This document shows, in pieces, positions 1-11,704 of a stretch of 64,000 bases of DNA (within the stretch, counting starts at the first letter, position 1; every line of letters begins with the position of its first letter). The DNA comes from Vitis vinifera (Eukaryota; Streptophyta; Magnoliopsida; Vitales; Vitaceae). The stretch is from contig NC_081818.1 in NCBI RefSeq assembly GCF_030704535.1, positions 21,864,001-21,928,000 on the forward strand, in the 5' to 3' direction. The position numbers were made by a program, and so were the translations under genes. The notes beneath the pieces are model-generated. The model was not told the DNA's origin, did not search any database, and worked only from the letters and a program-made list of their open reading frames with translations.

Positions 1-129
1 TCATACCCCATTTGGCTTTCCAAGCTATACGATGCATTGAACTAAAGTTTAACCTAGTTCATGTAGCAAATAACACTACCTTCATTCTAGGAATAGGTAG
101 GAGAAATTATTACTCTTATGCTTCTCTTA

Positions 130-409
130 GGTGGTGTTTGGTTTTTTTTACTTAGTTTTAAATATAACTTTAATGCTTAATAGTGTTAAGTATTAGATTG
201 TTTGTTTGTTTTTTAATATTTTATTTCTATTAAACATTAAAAAGTAAAGAAAAACCAAAACAATATTTTTTCTATTTAGAAAAAACTAAATATTTTAGTT
301 TTTTTATTTAACAAAAAAGTAATAATAAGTCATGAAAAAATAAAAAAATAAAAAATTTAAAGTTTGAAAGCAAATTATTTTCAACAAAAAGCTGAAAACA
401 AATGCCCTC
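130..409. mobile_element. Tourist-like MITE (PIF/Harbinger type)
   Basis: A 280-bp AT-rich segment has imperfect terminal inverted repeats: GGTGGTGTTTGG at the left, and the reverse complement of the right end reads GAGGGCATTTGT. It is flanked by TTA on both sides (127-129 and 410-412), the TWA-type target duplication of PIF/Harbinger MITEs. It has no coding capacity. It sits close to a decayed Copia fragment and probably inserted into it. Confidence 0.6.
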
Positions 410-439
410 TTAGTTATCCATAACTTAATCATCCCTTTG

Positions 440-1000
440 AACGTACTTCTCGTAATCTCTAGTCAACTAAGTTGGGTTACAATTATGAAGACTCTTTGGT
501 CACAGGCTTTAATTTCATTCCCCTCAATGAGTAGTTAGCTTGATCTCTTGATAAATTTTTAGCAAGAGGATTTGTTTAGACTGTCCTTTGATTTGAAATA
601 ATCAAGTCATATTACTCCATTTGAAAGTAACCACCTTACAATATTGTGTCTTTAATCTATATGTTGAGACAACTTACCATTGTAAATGCTATATTATGCA
701 CTTCTAGTAGTTGATTGATTGTCACAATGTATACTTATTATGGACATGGGTTTTAGCTAACATGGTATGTCCTCTAGAACTGTGAAGCCACTCTACTTCT
801 TCTCTTGCTTTATCTAAAGCTATAAATTCATATTCTATTGCGGATCTAATAATGTTTGTTTTCAAGACTTCCATTAAACAACTCTTTCTCATATTTTGAA
901 TACATATCCATTTATGGAATTGGTGTTCTTTATATCACTTATAATATGGAGTAGATTTTACATCTATGTTTAATTTTCATGTCAAAAGCAAAAATAATTT
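440..1000 (-). pseudogene. Decayed Copia RNase H/integrase-tail fragment
   Basis: Read on the minus strand from about 870 down to 480, the translation follows the Copia polyprotein C-terminus: IRSAIEYEFIALDKAREEVE matches the RNase H 'STxESEFIALDKAxEEAEW' region. It is followed by weak matches to the 'HIRxRHNTVRxLL' and 'KGQSxxxPLxKxLSRD' segments in shifted frames. Stops and frameshifts show that it is dead. LTRs are not resolved. Confidence 0.6.
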
Positions 1001-1012
1001 TGTCACCTTGAT

Positions 1013-2016
1013 ATATTAATACAATCTATTTACTGTCAGGAGTCCTCTTTTTCTATTTGGCTGCTGAGAGAAAAACCATTTGGGGTATAAATAAAATTGA
1101 AGATTTGCAAGTGAAGTTTTTATTTGTTTGAAAATATTGAGAGTGTGTTTTAGTAGGTGTTTGTGATGAATTTTTTGATGTTTAAGGCACAATTAGTTTG
1201 ATGACATGTTTGTGGATTTCAATAAGTTAATATGATGGGAACCTAGAAATTTTTTACTAAGAAACCTAAAAAATGTTTTATGAAAAACCCATAAATTTTT
1301 TAATAAGATGATCAAAATATATCTCATGAAAAAACTTAGAATTTTTTTAGAAAAATGTGACAAATTAGGTGTGGAAAACCCATAAAATTTTGTGAAGAAG
1401 CTTAAAAAGAATTATCATGAAAAACAATGATGTTAAATTTGAAATTGTTTCGATTTGAACTTCATCTCCTTGGATTTCAATTTTCATTTTAAAATAGTTC
1501 CTACGAGAAGTGATTTTATGGTCTATATATTAGTTTGAGGACTTTCAAGAAATGATTTCGGGCCTTTCTCCACTTCGAAAAGGATTTTGAAATCCCAAGT
1601 ACTTTCTTAAAAAAAAAATATATATATATATATCTTTAAAAAAAATAAATACATATGCTCTTAAGGATCACCCATCTCCTTTATCATGGACCATATAATC
1701 ATAAATTTTTAAATAACAAAATATAATTTTTAAATTTAAATATTAAAATATATTATTATAATTAATATTTAAAATCATCAAGTATATTATTTATGAGATA
1801 ATATTTTATTTTTGTCCATTATATGTTTATGTTTTATTTAATTTATTATTATTAATTATTTATTATATCTTATCATTTTGAGTTTAATGTATCCAAAAAA
1901 AAAATGATTAAAATCAATGGATAGTGAAAAAAAATTGAAATTAAATAAATTTCCTCCATAAAATAACCGTGTAGGAAAAAACAAGAGGGAGTTGTAGAGT
2001 TTAAAATTTCAGTTCG
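1013..2016. other. AT-rich intergenic/promoter region
   Basis: No coding region is seen. The stretch holds poly-A/T runs and a short TA microsatellite near 1618-1632. The last few hundred bases upstream of the zinc-finger gene presumably hold its promoter; GC content rises sharply from about 2015, consistent with a 5' UTR/CpG-richer start. Confidence 0.5.
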
Positions 2017-2216
2017 CCGCGTGTCCAATTGTGGGGCGCCATTTCCCGAAATTCCAAACCCTCCAAATCCAATTCTCCTGTCCCGCCCTCCCAGTTTCAA
2101 AACCAGCATGGCAGGGAACGGAGCCTTCATCCGACAAAACTCACCCAACTTCTTCTTCCAACAAAACTCACTCACTTCTTCAGCTCTCTACTTGAGAAAA
2201 AAAGCAAGACTTAGGG

Positions 2217-5200
2217 ATGCCGCCAATTCCTTCAACCCGTGCTCAGAGGAAGGGGAAGCTCACCAAGAAGATGGTGTGTGCTGAAGCGCATTCTGATGTT
2301 AACGGCCAGCACCAATTGCTGCCCGCCTCTATTTCTTCGCCTCCCCAGGCCAACAAAAGCTCCCGAATTCGCGTTGTCGGCAGTCGAATCTACGATTCCG
2401 TGAATGGGAAGAGCTGCCACCAGGTGATTTTTCCTCTACTTTTCTTTCTTTCTTTTAAGTCCAAAAATCGTGGAAGAAACACATCGAGGTTTACGATGTT
2501 TTAATTTTAATTGCTATTATAATTTCCTTCACTTCCTCAGAAAACCAAACAGGTTTGAACAGGATTCAATTTGCTGTTCTCTTCCTTTGGCTTTTTTTTT
2601 GAGAATCTTACTCTGATGTTTGGATTGGATTAATGTTGAAGTGCCGGCAAAAAACGAGGGACTTTGTGGCATCATGCAGGAACCTGAAAAATGACAAGCC
2701 TTGCTCTATAAACTACTGTTTCAAATGTCTCTCAAACAGGTTATGTAATGTACCCTTTAATATTTTTTTTTTAGGTTTTACATAGTTTTTCTGCCAACTG
2801 ATTTGGTTGATTTTGAATTAGATATGGAGAGAAAGCAGAAGAGATGGCATTGTTGGAGAATTGGAAGTGCCCAAAGTGCAGAAACATTTGCAATTGCAGT
2901 TTGTGCAGGTCAATTCCTTTCTTTCTAGTACTAGTTTGTTATGGCTTGTTTCATTGCTTTGGAAACAGGGGGAAAGATAGAAAATTTTGTATTTTTTTCT
3001 CTTTTAGTAGGGTCAGTTGCCTATTTGACCCTGAATTTCTGGATACCGAATTCCAAATACTGAGAAATATATTGCAATTTTGGTTTCTCTATTTCTTCCT
3101 TACTTTTCTTCCCAACCAAATGCGGTCTTTTATTTGATATTGCTAGGCATATCTCATGAAACCTTTCCTTTTTGTTTTGTTTTTGTTTTTTTCCTTATTT
3201 CTTCAGGAAGAAAATAGGTTGCAATCCTACTGGTATGCTTGTGTATACTGCCAAGGCAACTGGATTTTCCTCAGTTTCTGAAATGCTGCAGGCTATAGAT
3301 CCTGATGGCAGTTGCAAGAATGTAAAGGACATAGTTTGTAGTCCAAGCAAGGTGTGATAGGGGTGTGTTGTTGTATAATGGGATGGAAACATTTGAGTTT
3401 GGGTGTTTTTTTGGTGAGACTTATGTTTCTTCCTAATGTTTTTATTCATGCTTCTGACAGGAGTCTCTGATTGTCTCTCCTAGAAAGCGAGGGAAGGAAA
3501 ATTCCTTTGATGGAAAGAAAGATTCAAACTTGCATCCACTGAAGTTAATGTTAAGCCCAGATGAGACTAAACCTAAGAAAATAAAGAGGGAACAATTGAA
3601 GGAGCATGATGGCAACAAAGATGGTGGTGCTTCTTTGAAGAAGAGTAGCTCAAGAAGGCCTTCTAAAAATGAAGTGAAGGCTGATGGGAAGGAGGATGAT
3701 GTACTACAAGAGAAGGGTTGTGGGGCGTCAGTATCTCAGAAAGTGTCCCTTGATTCAAATGTAATAGGAAAGAAGGGAGAACAAGGAGCCAAGCCCAATA
3801 AAGTTGGTGTTTTAGGTAATGCCATAATTGATAATGTGGGAGCCAAGCCTAATAAAGTTGTTAGATCTCACAAAGTTAAGAAGCATAGAATGAAATTACG
3901 AAGGAAAGAATTTGATGTCGATGTTCCGGTGTCCCATGATTCCAATGTAACAGGAGAGAAGGGGGAAGAAGGAGATTGCACCACCTCCCAAAACATGGGT
4001 GTTTTAGATAGTGCCATAATTGATAATGTTGGAGCCAAGCCCAATGAAGTTGTCAGATCTCATAAAGTCAAGAAGCATAGAATGAAATTTCAGAAGAAAG
4101 AATTTGATGTTGATGTTTCAATGTCTTGTGATTCCAATGTAATAGGAGATAAGGGGGAAGATGGAGATTGCAAAACCTGCCAAAATGTGGGTGTTTTAGA
4201 TAATGCCATAATTGATAATGCAGGAGCCAAGCCCAATAACAAGGTCAGGAAGCATAGCATGAAATTTCAGCTGAAAGAATTTGATGTTGATGTTCCCTTG
4301 CCTCAAGGCATCAGCCTAACCACTATAGCTGGGATTGAATTGTCTCCTGAAGATGTTGGGCATGCATTGCAATTTTTAGAATTCTGTGCAGCATTTGGAA
4401 AGGTTAAGTTTTAACTCCGATTCTATAATTTTTTATCATTAGACCAATAATGAGACTGCATCTTACTAAAAAATTGATTGTTTTTTCATGGTCTCTATTA
4501 GTTAGGTTAACAATTTTATGGAAAATATTTATGACTTGTTATTGTCTTTTATAATTATGAGTTATTTCAATTGCAAATCAGTCCTCAGAAGATTAAAGAT
4601 TGATCAATTGAATTTGGTTTTGGATTTATTCTAGTTGATGGAAAAGGAGATTTGATATTTATTTAGCGGATAGCTTCCAAGGAAGATTGCTTTATATTCA
4701 TGTCAGAAGCCACGCCTCTTATGGACTGTCATTTAGATGCTTATATAGCTTGAGACTTTTGGGTTTCCTCATCCTTTATACTTATAGTTTCAACCATTAT
4801 TAATATTTCATCATTTCTTTACTTGTTACATTGCAATCTTACTACTTATCGAAGTTTTCAACATTGGGATTTTGGATCAGATTATGATGTGTTTTAGGAG
4901 TTGAAGATTGTGAAATTTTAGAAAGTAGAAAATTAGTAAAACTTGTCTCATTATGGATTGAAGAATTGTTGACATCAGAATAGGTAAAAAATTTAAGAAG
5001 ATATTAAGTATCAATAAATAAGCAACCTCAATTATGGATTCGAGTAAAACATAAAACTTAAAATAACTCTAAGCACACACAACAGCATGCATTAGGAAAC
5101 ACAAAAGTCAGAGCAGAATAACACTCTATCACTAAGGTTCCTCATTTAGCCAGTTAATCTGCAACCTTGTTGGCTGACTTGAGCCTCCAAAAAGTGAGCA

Positions 5201-8200
5201 GCCCATATCCCTTGAAGGATTAATAATCTTATCATTCAAGCATTCAGTTTTCAAGGTCCCCTCTTCCTTTCAGCCACCTGAGAGAAAACAATCAAATCAC
5301 TTTCCACTTGCAGTTCTACAGAGCCCAGGGCAGTTACATTAATCTGGCCTTCTATGAAAGCTTGGACAATGTCAATAGCTAACACTGATTCATCTTGGGG
5401 AATGCTTGATTCACCTTGCACCATTCTTCTTCTCTTTTGTGACACTGCCTATTCTGATGGGTCCGAGGCTGCCCATTGAGCAACCATTGAAATTAAGTTT
5501 AAACTGCCCCTAGTGGAATCCATACTCATGTCACTCTTCCCTCCAATATGTTCATGCTAAATGGAATTCCCCTAAGGCTCTTTAGCAACTGACCTCCACA
5601 AGGAAGCATGGGGTAGTGAGCAACATCCATTAAGTGCTCAACAAATTGCTATTCACTTTTATATTGAGAAATCTTGCTTTCCTCACCCCATTTGTTTTTT
5701 CTTCTGTTAGGTTTTTGGTCTCAGGAAAGGGCAATCAGAATCTGTATTACAAGAATTGGTACATGGCTATAATGGGCCCCAAGGGCGACACTCTCTAACT
5801 GCTCAACTTCATATCAAATTGCTGTCTCTGATACTAAAGGACTTGGGACAACAGTATGCATATTCACCCTAGCAAATTTTACATACGATATCAAATTCTT
5901 TTCCTTATATTGGAACAGTTAATCATCTTCAAGCCCTTTGTATTCAGTTCTCAGCCCTTAACTTCAACAAAAGGAAACAATTCATGGTTGAAAGCTCTAG
6001 GGAAATGCATCTCCACATCCCCATGTGCTTTGAAAGAGCTGCCCTTAGATTGCTTTGAAAGTGGCAGTGATGGATATGATACGTTAGACTTTTCAAAAAG
6101 GCTGAGACTCCTGAATTTTCTATGTGATGAATCTCTCTGCACCGAGTAAGTCATAATGGTTTTATATGGTACATTTTTAGTCAAAATGGTTTAAAGTGGC
6201 ATTTTCTTGAACTTCCCTCACATTCCGTCTGCAGTTTATGTAATGATGGACAAATATGATAATTTCTTTTCTTTTCTTTTCTTTTTTCAGAAGATTGAGG
6301 CGTTATATTGACACTCAAAATTCCAAATTTGTTGAGAAAGAGAAGGCAGCAAAAGAAAAAGTTCTTGCTGCAAAGGATAAGGTAATGCAATAAATAAGAA
6401 ATGGGGGTTTTAGATTGCTATATAATTATTATATTTTGTGGTTCACTGTTTTAAAAGTCGATATTTGGAACAGACAAAGCGCATGAAGCAGAAGTTGCAA
6501 GATGAGAGGGTCAAAGCCATCATTGCACAAAATAGCACTCCTCTTTCAATTTCAAAGCATGAAACAGTTTTTTCCCAAATAAAAACTGAAGTTGAACAGG
6601 CACATTCTGAGATGCTGGAGGCTATAAACATGCTATCCAAGAGTATGTTCTGAATTTCTACTTGTAGTTGTGGGTTATGGAATTGTGTGCTTTGTAGATA
6701 TTTTCAGTTGTTGATTGGACTGCTATCCTCTTGAAAAAAAATGCTGCCCAATTTTTATATTTTGCCATGTTATTTTATGTTTGTTCAGATGGTTCAGAAA
6801 TAATATATTGGCTCTCTCTCTCTCTCTCACACACAGATTTTTATTTTCTTGGTTTCCATTCATAATTGGAAATTACTTGAGGTTGCTTCATTGTGTTGCA
6901 GTATAGATATTGCTTTTTACTGTGAGATACGGAAAAGAAAACTTTCATCAACGTGGTCCTGCTGCTTCATTGAAAACAATTTCTGGCGTGTTAAAGAATT
7001 TTCTTCTGCCCGTCTTCATTGCTTTGAAGATTAAATTTATGGAAGCTAAAAACATTCTTCTGCAGCTTGCTAATGGAGTCGTTGTGCCTCATGGTGTCTA
7101 TGGTTGTTAGAACAGGAATCTCTTTATCAAAAGGGTTCTCCAAGCTATATTTATTTTTATCCATCTATAAATTTTTGTCTGATTACTAACTTTTTTTAAT
7201 CAGAAACCTTTTCGTTGCATTCAAAATAAAGCTCAATTCCATGCCATTCTCTGGGAAAACCTTTCCATATGGTTGTTTTTGATTGATTAATGCCATGTTG
7301 CCTGAACCATGTTCCCAAAAGTGATATTTCTGAACTGTCTTAACTAGTTTAATACAATAGTAACCAACATGGGGGAAAAGCTTGATATCTCCACTTCATT
7401 TATTCAAAAGAGAAAATGTAGAGGCTAGTCCAGTTAGAAGAAGTCCTAGACCTATGTATGTTTATATATATTAAAATCTAATTGTCCATCTCAAATGTCC
7501 TATATGTGAAGTTGGACAAGCTTACCTGTTCTTGCCATGCAGATGATGGTGATCCAAACTGTTCAATTGGAAACATTGGATATGGATCTGCCATGTTACT
7601 AAATTGCCACGTATGCACTATTTATACGTGGGTTTAAACAGCTAGACACTAATTTAGAAGACAAGATTGTCACTCATTCTTTTTAATTTTTATTTTTATT
7701 TTGACAAGGATGAGTAAACCCTTAGTCCTAGGTGTTCTAAATTGTCTTAATGAGTGGCATATCTATATTTGCTATACAGGTTGCTGCAATATTAAAAAGA
7801 ACTTAACAAATTAATTTTTTTTTCCTGATGCATGTGGATGATGTTTTTCCTTCATTGGTTTGAATAACAGAGTTTCAGAAGAAGGTTCAATAGATTGCTT
7901 CATTTGAACCTGAAGAATGCATCAATTGAATGCATTACTTTCATATTTCTGGATCTGAACTCTTTTTTAGTTTTTCTTCTTTAGTCTTTCAAGCTTTGTA
8001 TCTATGAGATATGTATTTTAAATGGTATATTCTGACCTCTGAAAACAATGTCCCTAGTGAAACAAAGATCAGATGCTGTTAGAACGGAGTCTATCCTCTT
8101 GGATGTTAATGGTCATTCATTTTGGAGATTAAAAGTGTATGCTGGTGAACCGGATATTTTGCTTCGAGGTAAGTTCTATATGCATCATTTTGAACTGTAA

Positions 8201-10185
8201 GTAAATTCCAATTTATGAGTTTTCGGATGCCATTACTTTTTCTCGTTTCCAATGTACAGATATGGGAACATGGATTGCAGATGCACCTGATGAGAAATGG
8301 TTTTCCTATGATCTTGAGCAGAAAGATTCTATTGAGGAGTATATTTCTTTAAGGTGAATTCAGCTACTGTCCTGCAATTAGTAACATAGTGTTTTCTAAT
8401 TTTTCTCCACTAACAATATTATCAAACCTACCTATATCTTGAACATGTATAGAGGTCCCTTCAGCAACTGCCACCAGCATTAGAAACTGTAATCATTAGT
8501 CGCTCATATTTAACACATGTAACACACGCCACCCTCTTGTTGGAAATTGTGGGAGGATCAAGTCTTTCCTGCATATTCACTTCCTGAAAGGAATTGAAAG
8601 ACCACAGATAGTGGTAATTTTTCATTTCTACTTGGTCCATCTTGCATTCATTCCTCAGGTGATATTTGGATTACGCTGAAGAGATGTTTGAACTATTTTA
8701 GAGTGCTTTTAACAGTGTTTTTAATAGAAGTGTTTTTAGGAGAATCACATATCATTATAAGTGATTTTTCATATTTTTAAAAGTGTTTTCTAAATTTTGT
8801 CAAACACCTAATTTTTTTTATTTTTAAAATGGTCTTCTAAAATAATTAAAAGCGTTTCTTAAAATAATTGTCAAACACCTAATTTTTTTTATTTTTAAAA
8901 TGGTCTTCTAAAATAATTAAAAGCGTTTCTTAAAATAATTGTCAAACGGATTCTTAAAGTGCATTTGACAATGATTCTAAGAAGTGTTTTTAACTTTTTT
9001 CATATTTGAAAATTTTTGTCTTTCAAGTATTAGAAAAATTAAAAGCACTTTTTAGAATCATTTTAAAATGTACTTTCAATATGATTTTTGTCATATTCTG
9101 TCACAGTTTGTGCTGTTACTTGAAATATAAGTATTTAGTTCATTGACTTAAAAGTGGATTATATCTCATGTTGAAGCAATGAGACTGAAAGTGGAATAGT
9201 ATAAGAAGTGATGGTAAGAATTTAACTGTATATGCTGGACCATTTGGAATTCATAGAAAAGTAAGTTCTTTGCATTAGCAATGGAATGAGTAGGAAGCCC
9301 TCCTTCAGTATCCATCATGTGTAGGTATCTTGGTCTTGGGGGCATCCATGCTAAGATGTCATAAAGCCTAGTGTTGCCCTAGCCATGGAAGGAGATCTTT
9401 GGATTGTGGCTACATGAACCGCATGGAAGCCAATGGTTATATATGGAATGGTGGTTTACACTAAGTAGAATTTGTGTATAATTGAACTTGTATCTTGAGA
9501 ACAGTTAGTGGGTGCTCCTAGATCAGTATGTCAATATGGAACATACCCATCTGTAATTTGATCTCTTTACCCTTGTTCCAGTCATTTGAGATAAATGAAG
9601 AGTAATGAACAACTGAAGCAGAGAAAACTCTTCCCAGTGGTGCAATTCTACTCCTTTAAAGAGGGCAAATCCACAGCCAAAGCATATATACTATTGCTAC
9701 TTATTCTCATATCCAAAGTTACTATCTAGATTGATCTAGATGCATTTGTACTAATGGAAAATGAACTTTGTCTCTTGTTTTACTAATGGATTTTTCATTT
9801 AAAAAGGAAGTCCCTGAACTGATATTTGTCTTCTCTTTATCTTGATTTATGGTTTTGTGTTTATTTGTTTGTCGATGTTCTTGACCCTTTCAACACATCT
9901 ATTGGTTTGGTTGCAGAGAAAAGAAGCTTAGGTTTCATAAGATTCCCAAAATGCGTCCTATAGAAAGTACTGAAGCAAAATCATTGCATAATTCTATGAA
10001 TGATTTGGAATGTCCTAGTAAAATGGAGGTACTGTACTGGTATTCCTTAGTTGCTAATTGCTTCCAAGTGTGAAATCTCTAGGTCACAATCAAATTTTGT
10101 GAAGAAATTTTCATCCGCATTACACTATATTTAGTTAACATTGGGTTTGTTTGTTGTGGAGCAGGCAGCTGATGCAAGGAGCTAG
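2217..10185 (+). CDS. CDCA7-type zinc-finger, DDT/WHIM-like nuclear protein
   Basis: Thirteen exons give an open 2418-nt frame (805 aa): 2217-2423, 2642-2739, 2822-2908, 3207-3351, 3461-4402, 5711-5853, 5948-6145, 6291-6381, 6474-6642, 8058-8168, 8260-8353, 9917-10028, 10165-10185. All introns are GT-AG and the phases agree. Residues about 70-140 are a cysteine-rich zinc finger with many CxxC pairs (CPKCRNICNCSLCR), the zf-4CXXC_R1 class found in CDCA7 and in plant 'monoamine-oxidase A repressor R1' proteins. Residues about 455-545 (LSPEDVGHALQFLEFCAAFG) resemble a DDT domain, 605-655 is a charged coiled coil, and 700-760 (WRLKVYAGEP, WFSYDLEQK) looks WHIM-like. A basic linker (180-455) contains 64-aa tandem repeats. 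Family knowledge suggests a nuclear, chromatin-linked role; no specific function is shown. The start at 2217 is the first ATG in frame with the zinc finger. The model is by eye, so small exon errors are possible. Confidence 0.88.
3785..4290 (+). repeat. In-frame 192-bp coding tandem repeat (exon 5)
   Basis: The motif GGAGCCAAGCC(C/T)AAT recurs at 3839, 4031 and 4223, exactly 192 bp (64 codons) apart, with a shorter related copy at 3785. Each unit encodes GAKPN, then KKHRMK, KEFDVDV, DSNVxGxKGE and GVLDxAIIDN. The third unit is partial and runs into the DDT-like region. The frame is preserved throughout, so the repeats lengthen the basic linker rather than disrupt it. Confidence 0.9.
8640..9085. 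mobile_element. MITE-like AT-rich insertion in intron 11
   Basis: This stretch of the zinc-finger gene intron has self-complementary AT-rich segments ('AAGTGTTTTTA', 'AGTGCATTTGACAATGATTC', 'AATCATTTTAAAATG') typical of non-autonomous DNA elements. I cannot fix its ends or a target duplication. It contains an exact 71-bp tandem duplication (8799-8869 and 8870-8940). Confidence 0.4.
8799..8940. repeat. Exact 71-bp tandem duplication
   Basis: Both copies start GTCAAACACCTAA and end CTTAAAATAATT, and I see no difference between them. A third start (GTCAAACGG) follows at 8941. The exact identity points to a very recent duplication or an assembly artefact. Confidence 0.85.
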
Positions 10186-11704
10186 AGGCTTGGGACTTGT
10201 TATATGCTACTTGGTTTCCAATTCCGATGGTTCAAACATATATTAAACAGAAATAGATCACACCTGCACCATCATCCAAGTTACATTTTCTGAATACTAC
10301 AGAGAAAGATGGTTAGATACAAGGTCAGCTTCCCTCAGATGTGTACTTTGTACTCTAGGAATTTACCAATGTTGGGAAAGCATAAAAAGGAAAGGATAGA
10401 AACTTTTGTCCAGGAAAGTCCAGGAAGTTTTCTGGAATTTAAGTTGTTGGAAGAAGCAGATGGGACTGAAACTTCTGGCCAGTCCAATCCTGTCTGTCAT
10501 CAACTTACACATTGTATTATTGTTAATGGTGTTGAAGATCTTTGCCATCCTTTTTTAAGTGGTCTGCCTTGTTCCTGGAATTTTTTATTTTATTTTATTT
10601 ATCCTGTTTGGGAAAATAAAGGTAGACACTCCTTTAAGCATGATCAAAGTTTTCAGATAGAGTGGTATTAGAATCACTGATGAAACCTTATATTTGAGCT
10701 TCTTGAAGAAAAGCATCCACTGCATCTATTAAAAGGAAATTATACTGCATATCATCTCACTGGTTGGTAAGCAATTTGAATAACTTCATTTTCCTAGATA
10801 CTGGCTTAAAGCTGGGAACTAAACTTAGTTCTTGTACAACTATCCCCTTGAGTTCAGCTAAAATTTGAAAGTTCAGTAAATTGGAATAACATATATGTTT
10901 AAGATAGACACAAATAAGTTATGTGCAAAACCTAAAAAGTTAAGTTCCTGAAACTGAGTCCACTGTACTTAGAATGCTACAGCCTACACCTCGTTCTCTC
11001 TGAGTTCAGTTTCCATTTTTACCAGTTTATACTTTGTGCTTCAGTCTTCAATCTGACAGTGCAATTGGACTTGCTAATGGAAAATTTGAATTCAACCTTT
11101 TACCATTCAGGACCTGAAAAGCAATGTATTCCATACAGCAATTTGGCTAAGTGACAATGTAATCAAAACATGACCCAAAATTTTGTTCTGTTATCTTCCA
11201 TTTCATTGGCGATTAAGGAAAGGGTTCATGAAGCAAAATTTGTAACATTAAAGTAGTCATTATATTATAATGGTTGGAGATCTAAAATGCCTATTTCTAG
11301 GATTTTTCTAGAAAAAACAATTCAGTGACTGAGCTCAAAACTTCAACAATCATCATTTTTTCCTGAATTCCTCTGAACAAAACCAAGAACTTTGCATAAA
11401 AATACAATAGTAGAAACCAGGAAATGGTCATGATCTACAAGAAGTACCTTAGCTCTACAACTACAGGTGCTTTGAGCTAAATATGCTGTACGCCAGGCTT
11501 GTGAGGGAAAAGAAACGTGTTATTAGATCGAAGGGGAGAAAGCATAAGAGATCCTCTCTTCAACTGATCTTGCACATCATTTTTTCCTCAAATTTGCATT
11601 TGAATACAATAGCATTAAAATGATGCGTGCTCAACTGAATCTAAATATTGTACAAGAATTTTGAATACTATCAGATATTGTCATACAGTTTGTTGTACAC
11701 TTAC
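10186..11704. other. Convergent intergenic region with both 3' UTRs
   Basis: The two flanking genes end tail to tail here. An open frame of 120 codons (10309-10671, +) is unlike any family I know and lies where the 3' UTR of the zinc-finger gene is expected. No repeat or RNA gene is recognised. Confidence 0.5.

Noticed and set aside
2021..2284. ORF upstream of and overlapping the zinc-finger start
   Set aside because: Its frame does not join the zinc-finger exons; the frame starting at 2217 does.
10309..10671. 120-codon plus-strand ORF after the zinc-finger gene
   Set aside because: It lies in the expected 3' UTR, has no recognisable domain, and lacks a plausible splice link to the gene.
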